In this document: one piece after another, positions 25,344 through 32,830 of the stretch
How the letters are laid out: each line of letters opens with the position of its first letter
Position numbering within the stretch: position 1 is the stretch's first letter
Assembly: GCF_010095445.2 (NCBI RefSeq)
Contig: NZ_WFGV02000043.1
Location: 1 to 54,115, forward strand
Origin: Pseudomonas sp. TNT3
Lineage (GTDB): Bacteria > Pseudomonadota > Gammaproteobacteria > Pseudomonadales > Pseudomonadaceae
DNA: 54,115 nt
Direction: 5' to 3'
The notes under the pieces: generated by a model
What the model was told of the DNA's origin: nothing
Databases searched by the model: none
What the model saw: the letters and a program-made list of their open reading frames with translations, nothing else
Made by a program: the position numbers and the translations under genes

Positions 25344-27025
25344 CGCTGATGCCGCACCTGATCGCTGCACCTATTCTGCTGCCGCTGCTGACCGCCGCCG
25401 TGATGCTGATGCTGGGCGAGAAGCACCGTCCGCTGAAAGCCAGGATCAACCTGTTCTCCAGCCTCGTAGGCCTGGGCATCGCCGTGCTGTTGCTGCAATG
25501 GACTCAGGAGACCGGTGTTCCCGGCTCGATCGGCGTGTACTTGCCAGGCAACTGGCAGGCCCCGTTCGGTATCGTGCTGGTGGTTGATCGACTCTCGGCC
25601 CTGATGCTGGTGCTGACCGGAATCATCGGCGTCAGCGCCCTGCTCTTTGCCATGGCTCGATGGGACGGGGCGGGCTCGAGCTTCCACGCGCTGTTCCAGA
25701 TTCAGATGATGGGCCTCTACGGCGCGTTCCTGACCGCCGACCTGTTCAACCTGTTCGTGTTCTTTGAAGTGCTTCTGGCGGCATCGTACGGGCTGATGCT
25801 CCACGGTTCGGGCCGTGCACGGGTGTCGGCGGGCCTGCATTACGTCTCGATCAACCTGCTGGCCTCGTCGTTGTTCCTGATTGGCGCGGCGCTGATCTAT
25901 GGCGTCACCGGAACGCTCAACATGGCTGACCTTGCGTTGAAAATCCCGCTGGTGCCGGAAGCCGATCGCGGCCTGTTGCATGCCGGCGCGGCGATTCTGG
26001 CGGTGGCCTTCCTGGCCAAAGCCGGGATGTGGCCGCTGAATTTCTGGCTGGTGCCGGCGTACAGCGCGGCGAGTGCCCCCGTGGCGGCGATGTTCGCGAT
26101 CATGACCAAAGTCGGCGTCTATACCTTGCTGCGCCTGTGGACCCTGCTGTTCTCCGGCCAGGCGGGCGCGTCGGCGTACTTTGGCGGTGACTGGCTGATC
26201 TACGGCGGTATGGCAACCATCGTCTGTGCGGCGGTGGCCATCCTTGCGGCGCAACGTCTGGAGCGTCTGGCCAGCCTGAGCATTCTGGTATCGGCGGGGA
26301 TTCTGCTGTCGGCCATCGGCTTCGCCCAGCCCAACCTGATCGGCGCTGCATTGTTCTATCTGGTCAGCTCAACCCTTGCCTTGAGTGCACTGTTCCTGCT
26401 GGCCGAACTCATCGAGCGTTCGCGTTCGGCCAATGATATGCCGCTGTTCGACGACGGCGACCTGCTGCCTCGGCCGATGGAATCCCTGCAGCCCCCCAAA
26501 GGCATCAACCTCGACGATGAGCAAAAAGCGGTCGTCGGCCAAGTGATTCCCTGGACCATGGCGTTCCTGGGGTTGAGCTTTATCGCCTGCTCCCTGCTGA
26601 TCATCGGCATGCCGCCGTTGTCCGGTTTCATCGGCAAGCTCGGCTTGCTGCACGCCCTGCTCAACCCGCTGGGGCTGGGTACCGGCAGCGATGAGCCGGT
26701 CTCGAACGTTGCGTGGGGCTTGCTCGCGCTGCTGATCATCTCGGGGCTGGCCTCGTTGATTGCTTTCTCACGCCTGGGCATCCAGCGTTTCTGGACACCT
26801 GAAGAACGACCGTCGCCTTTGCTGCGCCGTCTGGAGTGCGTACCGATCATTGCGCTGTTGGGTCTGAGCATTGCACTGACCTTCAAGGCCGAGCCCCTGA
26901 TGCGCTATACCCAGGACGCCGCTGCGGCCCTGAACAATCCGCAGCAATACGTCATGGCGGTGCTCGGTACCCGCGCCGTTCCCAGCCCCGAGGCAAAAGC
27001 CGTGATCGTGGAGGTGCAACCATGA
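25340..27025 (+). CDS. mnhD: Antiporter subunit D (MrpD/MnhD/PhaD), NuoM/N-like
   Basis: Ion-translocating subunit of 561 aa with about 14 membrane helices, related to NuoM/NuoN. It shows 'FNLFVFFEVLLAASYGLMLH' with the buried Glu of the proton path. It also shows 'FLAKAGMWPLNFWLVPAYSA', with its channel Lys, and 'PPLSGFIGKLGLLHALL'. It overlaps subunit C by 4 bases (ATGA) and subunit E by 4 bases. The hydrophilic loop near residues 355-395 is normal for proteobacterial members. Confidence 0.93.
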   Translation: MTLMPHLIAAPILLPLLTAAVMLMLGEKHRPLKARINLFSSLVGLGIAVLLLQWTQETGVPGSIGVYLPGNWQAPFGIVLVVDRLSALMLVLTGIIGVSALLFAMARWDGAGSSFHALFQIQMMGLYGAFLTADLFNLFVFFEVLLAASYGLMLHGSGRARVSAGLHYVSINLLASSLFLIGAALIYGVTGTLNMADLALKIPLVPEADRGLLHAGAAILAVAFLAKAGMWPLNFWLVPAYSAASAPVAAMFAIMTKVGVYTLLRLWTLLFSGQAGASAYFGGDWLIYGGMATIVCAAVAILAAQRLERLASLSILVSAGILLSAIGFAQPNLIGAALFYLVSSTLALSALFLLAELIERSRSANDMPLFDDGDLLPRPMESLQPPKGINLDDEQKAVVGQVIPWTMAFLGLSFIACSLLIIGMPPLSGFIGKLGLLHALLNPLGLGTGSDEPVSNVAWGLLALLIISGLASLIAFSRLGIQRFWTPEERPSPLLRRLECVPIIALLGLSIALTFKAEPLMRYTQDAAAALNNPQQYVMAVLGTRAVPSPEAKAVIVEVQP

Positions 27026-27510
27026 AGCGTCTGTTTCCTGCACCGTGGCTATCGCTGGCGCTGTGGGTGTTGTGGTTGGTGCTGAACCTGTCGATGAGTC
27101 CCGGCAACTTGCTGTTGGGCGCGATACTCGGCTTCTGCGCGCCCCTGATGATGCGCAAGCTGCGGCCACTGCCGATTCGCATTCGTCGACCGGGCGTCAT
27201 CCTCCGTTTGCTGCTGGTGGTCGGGCGTGACGTCGTGCTGTCCAACCTCGCCGTGGCCTGTGGCGTGCTCAACGCCGGTCGCCGTCCCCCGCGTTCGCAC
27301 TTCATCAAGGTGCCGATGGACTTGCGCGATGCCAACGGCCTGGCCGCACTGTCCATGATCACCACGGTCGTACCGGGCACGGTCTGGTCGGAGCTGGCGC
27401 TGGACCGCAGCATCCTGCTGCTGCACGTGTTCGATCTGGAGGATGAGGCGTTGTTCATCGAGCATTTCAAGGCGACCTACGAGCGCCCCCTGATGGAGAT
27501 CTTCGAATGA
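27022..27510 (+). CDS. mnhE: Antiporter subunit E (MrpE/MnhE/PhaE)
   Basis: Subunit E, 162 aa, with N-terminal membrane helices ('WLSLALWVLWLVLNLSMSPG') and a cytoplasmic C-terminal domain. The conserved 'LANSITxTPGT-like' element appears here as 'AALSMITTVVPGTVWSEL'. It also has 'HVFDLEDEALFIEHFKATYE'. It overlaps D and F by 4 bases each. Needed for complex assembly in characterised systems. Confidence 0.92.
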   Translation: MKRLFPAPWLSLALWVLWLVLNLSMSPGNLLLGAILGFCAPLMMRKLRPLPIRIRRPGVILRLLLVVGRDVVLSNLAVACGVLNAGRRPPRSHFIKVPMDLRDANGLAALSMITTVVPGTVWSELALDRSILLLHVFDLEDEALFIEHFKATYERPLMEIFE

Positions 27511-27785
27511 GCCCCTTGCTGTCGAATGCCATCCTGCTGAGCCTGTTCATTTTCTCGGTCGCGATGGTCCTGACCCTGATCCGCCTGTTCAAGGGGCCAT
27601 CGGCACAGGACCGCGTACTCGCGCTGGATTACCTGTACATCCTGGCGATGTTGATGATGCTCACGCTGGGGATTCGTTATGCCAGTGACACCTACTTCGA
27701 AGCGGCGCTGCTGATTGCGCTGTTCGGATTTGTGGGCTCGTTTGCCCTGGCTAAATTCCTGCTGCGTGGCGAGGTGATTGAATGA
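27507..27785 (+). CDS. mnhF: Antiporter subunit F (MrpF/MnhF/PhaF)
   Basis: Small membrane subunit of 92 aa with three helices. The family signature 'RLFKGPSAQDRVLALDYLYI' is at about 26-45, followed by 'ALFGFVGSFALAKFLLRGEV'. It overlaps E and G by 4 bases each, like the rest of the operon. Confidence 0.92.
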   Translation: MSPLLSNAILLSLFIFSVAMVLTLIRLFKGPSAQDRVLALDYLYILAMLMMLTLGIRYASDTYFEAALLIALFGFVGSFALAKFLLRGEVIE

Positions 27786-28141
27786 GCGCGCAACTGTCTT
27801 TGTGGGTTGAAGTGCCGGTGGCGATCCTGTTGGTGCTCAGCAGCCTATTTGCGTTGATCGGCGGCATCGGGCTGTTGCGCATGAAAGATTATTTCCAACG
27901 CATGCACCCGCCTGCGCTCGCGTCGACACTGGGGGCCTGGTGCGTGGCCCTGGCGTCCATCATTTACTTCTCGGCGCTCAAGTCTGGACCGGTGCTGCAC
28001 GCGTGGCTGATTCCGATCCTGCTGGCGATTACCGTGCCGGTCACCACGTTGCTGCTGGCGCGAGCGGCGTTGTTTCGCAAGCGCATGGCCGGGGATGATG
28101 TGCCGGCTGAGGTGAGCAGCCGACGCAAACCAGAACGGTAG
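27782..28141 (+). CDS. mnhG: Antiporter subunit G (MrpG/MnhG/PhaG)
   Basis: Final subunit of the operon, 119 aa, with three membrane helices. The family core 'LFALIGGIGLLRMKDYFQRM' is followed by 'HPPALASTLGAWCVALAS'; the RMxDxxxRxHxP arrangement is typical. The C-terminal tail is basic and hydrophilic ('VSSRRKPER'). The TAG stop codon (28139-28141) is contributed by the first unit of a tandem repeat array, so the array begins inside the gene. Confidence 0.92.
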   Translation: MSAQLSLWVEVPVAILLVLSSLFALIGGIGLLRMKDYFQRMHPPALASTLGAWCVALASIIYFSALKSGPVLHAWLIPILLAITVPVTTLLLARAALFRKRMAGDDVPAEVSSRRKPER

Positions 28142-28912
28142 GCGCAAAGCTTGCTCGTGATGGCGTCTCGGGAATTAGTGCCGGGCCCAATGGCCTAATC
28201 GCGGGCAAGCCCGGCTCCCACAGTAGTCTTCGGTGTATACGAGATCCTGTAGGAGCAAAGCTTGCTCGTGATGGCGTCTCGGGAATTAGTGCCGGGCCCA
28301 ATGGCCTCATCGCGGGCAAGCCCGGCTCCCACAGTGATCTTCGGTGTATACGAGATCCTGTAGGAGCAAAGCTTGCTCGCGATGGCGTCTCCGGAATTTA
28401 TGCCGGGCTCACGGCCTCATCGCGGGCAAGCCCGGCTCCCACAGTGGTCTTCGGTGTATACGAGATCCTGTAGGAGCAAAGCTTGCTCGCGATGGCGTCT
28501 CGGGAATTTATGCCGAACCCAATGGCCTCATCGCGGGCAAGCCCGGCTCCCACAGTGATCTTCGGTGTATACGAGATCCTGTAGGAGCAAAGCTTGCTCG
28601 CGATGGCGTCTCGGGAATTTATGCCGAACCCAATGGCCTCATCGCGGGCAAGCCCGGCTCCCACAGTGGTCTTCGGTGTATACGAGATCCTGTAGGAGCA
28701 AAGCTTGCTCGCGATGGCGTCTCGGGAATTAGTGCCGGGCCCAATGGCCTCATCGCGGGCAAGCCCGGCTCCCACAGTGGTCTTCGGTGTATACGAGATC
28801 CTGTAGGAGCAAAGCTTGCTCGTGATGGCGTTTCCGGAATTTGTGCCGGGCCCAATGGCCTCATCGCGGGCAAGCCCGGCTCCCACAAAGGTCTTCGGTG
28901 TCTGGAAGCGCC
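28138..28912. repeat. Array of seven tandem 111-bp units, each a pair of opposed palindromic repeats
   Basis: Unit starts are at 28138, 28248, 28359, 28469, 28580, 28691 and 28802, with a partial eighth at 28913; two units are 110 bases, the rest 111. Each unit holds one repeat reading 'GGAGCAAAGCTTGCTCGCGA' and one inverse reading 'ATCGCGGGCAAGCCCGGCTC', joined by a spacer with 'TTCGGTGTATACGAGATCC'. Units differ at a few positions, and neighbours 4 and 5 are almost identical, suggesting homogenisation by unequal recombination. The first unit carries the mnhG stop. The 28142-28964 region has no credible gene; open frames inside it result from the 3x37 period. Confidence 0.95.
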
Positions 28913-28964
28913 TGTAGGAGCTGTCGAGTGAAACCAAACTGCGATCTTTTGATCCTGCTTTGAA

Positions 28965-29402
28965 TCAGATCCAGGCCACGGCCAGCAATCCCGCCCCCAG
29001 CACCACGCACAAGGGTGAATAAGCCCAGGTATCCAGGCGGGCGAATCGCGAATCCTTGACCTGCTTGAAGAACCCCACCAGATTCGAATCGCCAATTGCC
29101 CGCGCAAACATCAACATGGCGATCGCGCTAATGACCCATTGCAGCGACCAGTGATGCACCGTCGGCAGGTACAAGCCGACCCGCAGGCACACCAGCATCG
29201 CAATCAGCAGCAACCCCACCGCCACCAGCAAGGTTGTGAAGCCTGAAGGTTTGAACGCCGGCCTGGGTGCCTGGCCGTCCTCCCCGGGCACACGAGGCAC
29301 CGCGGCCTCGCTTCCCAGTTTGCCTCCCGCCGCCCAATACAGGTGTATCAGGCTGATCAACAGGAAGACGGCAGCCATCCATTGCGCAATTATCAGGCTC
29401 AT
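28965..29402 (-). CDS. DUF3995 family membrane protein
   Basis: Membrane protein of 145 aa with four hydrophobic segments, beginning 'MSLIIAQWMAAVFLLISLIH' with the family's 'HLYWAAGG' right after the first helix. A short cytoplasmic loop carries 'GEDGQAPRPAF', and 'FARAIGDSNLVGFFK' precedes the last helices. This matches DUF3995, function unknown. A TTG two codons earlier is possible, but the ATG at 29402 has GGA at suitable distance. It converges on the repeat array. Confidence 0.78.
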   Translation of the reverse strand: MSLIIAQWMAAVFLLISLIHLYWAAGGKLGSEAAVPRVPGEDGQAPRPAFKPSGFTTLLVAVGLLLIAMLVCLRVGLYLPTVHHWSLQWVISAIAMLMFARAIGDSNLVGFFKQVKDSRFARLDTWAYSPLCVVLGAGLLAVAWI

Positions 29403-29475
29403 AGTCAAACATCCAGCGTGAAATGTCGCCGCAGGATGAACCTCCCCAAACGTTTTTGTAAGGGCAGGTTCGAAC

Positions 29476-30492
29476 TCACTTCAAATCGGCCGAGACTTTG
29501 TCCGCCACATCCTTGGGCACCCAGGCCTGCCAGACGTCCGGATGCGCCCTCATGAAGGCTTGCGCGGCCTGACGGGGCGCGGTGTGTTTTTCGCTCATTT
29601 CGGCCAGCGCCTTGTTCAACGGATCAATCGGAAAATCGACTTTGCTGAAGAACTCGGCAATCTCCGGGTACTGCTTCTGGAACGGTGTGGACACGCCGAT
29701 GGACAGCTTCGAGGCCAATGAACGCGTCGGTTTCGGATTGGGGTTGTCGGCGTCGGTGAGGGTTTTCCAGGCCTCGGCATCAAACGGTGGCTCTTCCAGT
29801 TGAATCAACTTGAAGCGTCCCAACAATGGCGTGGGCGACCAGTAATAAAACAGGATCGGTTTGCCCCGGCGGATCGATGAGCTGATCTCGGCGTCCAAAG
29901 CAGCCCCGGAACCACTGCGAAAATTCACATAGCTGTCTTCCAGGCCATACGCCCTCAACTTTTGCTTGTTGACCACTTCGGACGTCCAGCCGATCGGACT
30001 GTTGAGGAAGCGGCCTTTGCCTGGTGATTCCGGGTCACTGAAGACGTCTTTGTATTTGGGCAGGTCGCTGACGCTACGCAGACCCGGCGCGGCGGGTTTG
30101 ATGCCCTTGGCAGGGTCGCCCTTGATCACGTACTCCGGAACCCACCAACCTTCTGTGGCGCCCTTTACCGTATCGCCCAGGCTCACGACCTTGCCTTCAG
30201 CCTCGGCCTTGACCCAGACCGGACTGCGCCCCGCCCACTCTTCACCAATGACCTGGATGTCGTTATTGGCCAGTGCAGTTTCCAGAGTGATGGTCGTCCC
30301 GGGCAACGTATCGGTCGGCAGCCCGTAACCCTTTTCGACAATGATCCGCAGGATGTCGGTGATCAGGCTGCCGCTTTCCCAGTTCAGGTCCGCAAAGTGG
30401 ATGGGCGCCTGTGCCGCAAGCACCGGAACGGGTGAAGCCAACACACTGCAGGTGACCACCGTAGCGGCCAGCAACCGTCGTAGTCCTTTCAT
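29476..30492 (-). CDS. Periplasmic binding protein of an OpuAC/ProX-type (quaternary amine) ABC system
   Basis: Substrate-binding protein of 338 aa. Signal peptide residues 1-27 end 'SPVPVLAAQA'. The mature protein begins 'PIHFADLNWESGSLITDILR', the usual opening of glycine betaine/choline/carnitine binders. 'GEEWAGRSPVWVKAEAEGKV', 'EGWWVPEYVIKGD' and 'ILFYYWSPTPLLGRFKLIQL' supply the Trp/Tyr residues of the cation-pi box. The ATG at 30492 follows GAGGTGC. No permease or ATPase gene is adjacent, so it probably works with a transporter encoded elsewhere, as Pseudomonas has several such orphan binding proteins. Confidence 0.87.
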   Translation of the reverse strand: MKGLRRLLAATVVTCSVLASPVPVLAAQAPIHFADLNWESGSLITDILRIIVEKGYGLPTDTLPGTTITLETALANNDIQVIGEEWAGRSPVWVKAEAEGKVVSLGDTVKGATEGWWVPEYVIKGDPAKGIKPAAPGLRSVSDLPKYKDVFSDPESPGKGRFLNSPIGWTSEVVNKQKLRAYGLEDSYVNFRSGSGAALDAEISSSIRRGKPILFYYWSPTPLLGRFKLIQLEEPPFDAEAWKTLTDADNPNPKPTRSLASKLSIGVSTPFQKQYPEIAEFFSKVDFPIDPLNKALAEMSEKHTAPRQAAQAFMRAHPDVWQAWVPKDVADKVSADLK

Positions 30493-30643
30493 GCTTTGCA
30501 CCTCGTGCTGATCACAGCAATAGCAGGATGGCCGCGCGGAAGACCGCAAGCCTCAAAATACTCAGTCAACTGACTGTAGTAGAGGTTCCTGCTTTCGAGG
30601 GGTGTGAATCGATTTTCGGATATTTCCCGCAAACCCGAGGCGG

Positions 30644-31093
30644 TTACTCGCTGGCCTTGAAGGTTACCAGCTCGCCCTTGCGCCATTTTGCAGCCTTGGC
30701 GGTGACGGCCTTGAGGGTCTTGGTCAAGCCTTCCTGCAACTGTTGATGGGCGGCAAACACCATCACCACGCTATGACCTTCCTTGAACACAATGCCGTGC
30801 CCGTCAGCGGTGGTCACGAACGCGTAATCGCCCAATCCGTAGACGGTCAATTTGATTTCGCGAAACTTGATCTCCAGCTTGCCGCCTTCGCGACTGGGTA
30901 GCACGGAGGCGCTGAAATGATCGCCGACCTTGAGTTTGAGCCCGGGTTTGTCATCGACGACCAAGGCTTCTTCGGTGTCGATCTCGGCAATGTAAATGCC
31001 TTCAGCGTTTTGTTCGGTGATGTAAACGAAACGCGACTGAAACTGTTTAACCAGCTTTGCGCGCAGATCACCCAGCACGAACAAAGCATGCAT
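30644..31093 (-). CDS. Hypothetical protein (149 aa)
   Basis: I do not recognise the family. The soluble, mostly beta protein begins 'MHALFVLGDLRAKLVKQFQS' and contains 'RFVYITEQNAEGIYIAEIDT', 'VGDHFSASVLPSREGGKLEI' and a lysine-rich end ('KTLKAVTAKAAKWRKGELVT'). No signal peptide or cysteine was seen. The frame continues upstream; a TTG at 31114 with a GGGGA at fair spacing is an alternative that adds seven residues. It is divergent from a small gene at 31496 across a 400-base gap. Confidence 0.68.
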   Translation of the reverse strand: MHALFVLGDLRAKLVKQFQSRFVYITEQNAEGIYIAEIDTEEALVVDDKPGLKLKVGDHFSASVLPSREGGKLEIKFREIKLTVYGLGDYAFVTTADGHGIVFKEGHSVVMVFAAHQQLQEGLTKTLKAVTAKAAKWRKGELVTFKASE

Positions 31094-31495
31094 ATCTAGA
31101 TTACTTACTGCCAAGGAAACATCCCCACATCTGAAATGACGCCGCGCGCGAAAAGAGCGTGCGGAAGAAAAAAAGCGGCCATGCCGAAAGTGAAACCAAA
31201 CTACCGAATTGAAATTCGGAGACGAGCAGCCTACTGGAAGTTTGCTCGCATCGCTCTGCCTGGCGTTCTTCAACGCCTGAAGGAAAAGGTACTTTCTATC
31301 GCCAGACAAAACGGACTATCAACTTTAGGGAAAAATCGCTTTGGAAAAAGCATTTTTCCGACAGATCGCCAGCGAAAAATTGCTTTAGATAATCAACGAT
31401 CACTCACCAATACGGGTGATTCTAGAGCAGCGATGCTCACCGAGACTACCCATAACGGCGTTCAAACGTCGGCAAAACAACGAAAAGGATTTCAC
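31094..31495. other. 402-base divergent intergenic region, AT-rich relative to surroundings
   Basis: No supported gene. The sequence is richer in A/T and A-tracts than the surrounding genes. It includes a small palindrome 'GAATTGAAATTC'. It should contain the promoters of the divergent genes at 31093 and 31496. No individual promoter could be assigned with confidence. Confidence 0.5.
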
Positions 31496-31744
31496 ATGTG
31501 CACCCTGACACACTTTTTCCATCCTCATGCCCTTAAATTAAACGACTCGCAAGCCATGAAATCCGGGCTTTTCCCACTGGGAGACGCGCATTTCGCAGCC
31601 CCCGCCCCCGCTCGTTTTCAGGTCGTGCTGGCCGGTAACGCCTTCTTCCATATCAAGGAAACTTCCACGGGGCACGTAAGAGGTTTCCGTCGTCACCATA
31701 ACGAAGCCTGCGCGTTGGCCCGCTCCCTGGAGTTGCGCCACTGA
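31496..31744 (+). CDS. Small hypothetical protein (82 aa)
   Basis: Begins 'MCTLTHFFHPHALKLNDSQA' and ends 'GFRRHHNEACALARSLELRH'. It is rich in His and Phe, with two cysteines and no signal peptide. An unusually good ribosome binding site (AAAGGA, 7 bases before ATG) supports translation. The middle 'APARFQVVLAGNAFFHIKET' has beta-strand character. I do not recognise a named family; metal binding is possible from the His/Cys content but is speculative. Confidence 0.6.
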   Translation: MCTLTHFFHPHALKLNDSQAMKSGLFPLGDAHFAAPAPARFQVVLAGNAFFHIKETSTGHVRGFRRHHNEACALARSLELRH

Positions 31745-31900
31745 CAACCCTGGTCCTTGTTCTCGATAGACGTTTCGTCATGCCGACGACTTAACTCAGC
31801 CGTCGGCAGGCAACTACTGCCATACTGCCCGACCAAAGAAACTGTCCCAAAGCCGGACGGCGTTCAAAACAACAGAGTATTTTCAAGGGAAGGCAGCTAC

Positions 31901-32131
31901 GTGACGGAATTTGATATCGGCGAATTTTTTATCCGGGGCGAAGCCAGAGAAGTCGAGGGTGAATTCCAGGCGGTTATTGTCATGCGAGCCAAACCGCCAT
32001 TGACGACTGTGACCTATCACCAGGTCGAGAAGGATCGCTGGTTCAAGACATCGGACGTCGCTGATTTCGCCGCCAAAGAAGCAGCCAAAGCCCTCAAGCT
32101 TGCCGTTGATGAAGGCGCACTGAAAGCCTGA
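31901..32131 (+). CDS. Small hypothetical protein (76 aa)
   Basis: GTG start at 31901 behind GAAGG; product begins 'MTEFDIGEFFIRGEAREVEG'. It contains 'FQAVIVMRAKPPLTTVTYHQ' and ends in a lysine/alanine-rich helix 'DFAAKEAAKALKLAVDEGAL'. The open frame extends to 31757, but that part reads unlike protein. Family not recognised. It lies 130 bases before the DUF2789 gene on the same strand. Confidence 0.6.
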   Translation: MTEFDIGEFFIRGEAREVEGEFQAVIVMRAKPPLTTVTYHQVEKDRWFKTSDVADFAAKEAAKALKLAVDEGALKA

Positions 32132-32260
32132 TACCGGGTTTGCAGTCTATGCTTGCTCTGCTTTCGAACAACGCTATCGAACTCCTGAAGCGCGGGCCCC
32201 TCAGATGCAATGAGCCGCACTTCAGATCTCGCACTCGGCGCGACCCGCAAGGAGAGAAAC

Positions 32261-32500
32261 ATGGATTCACCTACACATGACTTGAAAGGACTGTTCGACC
32301 AACTTGGCCTGGACTCCAGCGAAAAGGCCATCGACGATTTCATCGAAAGTCATTCCCCCCTGCCCGAAGACAAGAAACTCATTGATGCCGAGTTCTGGAC
32401 GCCACAACAGGCAGCCTTCCTGAAAGAACAATTACGCGAAGACGCTGATTGGGCGCGCGTGGTCGATGACCTCAACCTGCGCATGCACCAGATTCACTAG
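32261..32500 (+). CDS. DUF2789 family protein
   Basis: Small helical protein of 79 aa. It begins 'MDSPTHDLKGLFDQLGLDSS' and contains the family's 'LIDAEFWTPQQAAFLKEQLR', then 'DWARVVDDLNLRMHQ'. Cytosolic, function unknown. The start has a strong AAGGAGA 5 bases before ATG. It converges with a 67-aa gene only 6 bases beyond its stop, so transcripts may overlap. Confidence 0.85.
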   Translation: MDSPTHDLKGLFDQLGLDSSEKAIDDFIESHSPLPEDKKLIDAEFWTPQQAAFLKEQLREDADWARVVDDLNLRMHQIH

Positions 32501-32506
32501 TCCGGA

Positions 32507-32710
32507 TCAATGCAGGCTGCCAGGATTCCCGACGCTCAATTGCGCCAGCCAGGCAGCCCTGCACTCCTCCGCCTCGTTACGACTGGAGAAGGCTGTCCCG
32601 CGGCGTTCACCATTGAGCAGCACCACCCAGCAGACACTCTGCCCCATCGCTCGCAGGCAAGCGGGCACACCGCTGCCAATCATCACCGCCACATCGACTT
32701 TGCTTTGCAT
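32507..32710 (-). CDS. Small hypothetical protein (67 aa)
   Basis: Begins 'MQSKVDVAVMIGSGVPACLR' and continues with 'VCWVVLLNGERRGTAFSSRN' and 'EAEECRAAWLAQL'. Three or four cysteines occur in a short alpha/beta sequence without a signal peptide. AGAGGT at normal spacing supports the start. Its 3' end lies 6 bases from the convergent DUF2789 stop. Family not recognised. Confidence 0.6.
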   Translation of the reverse strand: MQSKVDVAVMIGSGVPACLRAMGQSVCWVVLLNGERRGTAFSSRNEAEECRAAWLAQLSVGNPGSLH

Positions 32711-32830
32711 GCTGACCTCTGAACTTAATTAGCCACCTAACTATGTAGGCATGGTAGTAAGTTCCTGAACGAGGAAACAGCGACGCCGCTGCACAGCTTC
32801 ATTGCCGAACCGGTAACAATCCACGGCTCC

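Noticed and set aside
28138..28912. Regularly spaced repeats resembling a CRISPR array
   Set aside because: The whole unit, including the 'spacer', is repeated; there are no unique spacers and no cas genes.
28344..28931. Open frames of about 160-195 codons on both strands with a 37-residue repeat
   Set aside because: They follow from a 111-bp (3 x 37) tandem array of palindromic repeats; there is no ribosome binding site and the translation reads typical repeat sequence (AKLARD, GLIAGKPGSH).
31136..31495. Upstream extension of the 82-aa gene
   Set aside because: The extension reads unlike protein (Lys/Arg-rich, low complexity), whereas ATG 31496 has a strong ribosome binding site.
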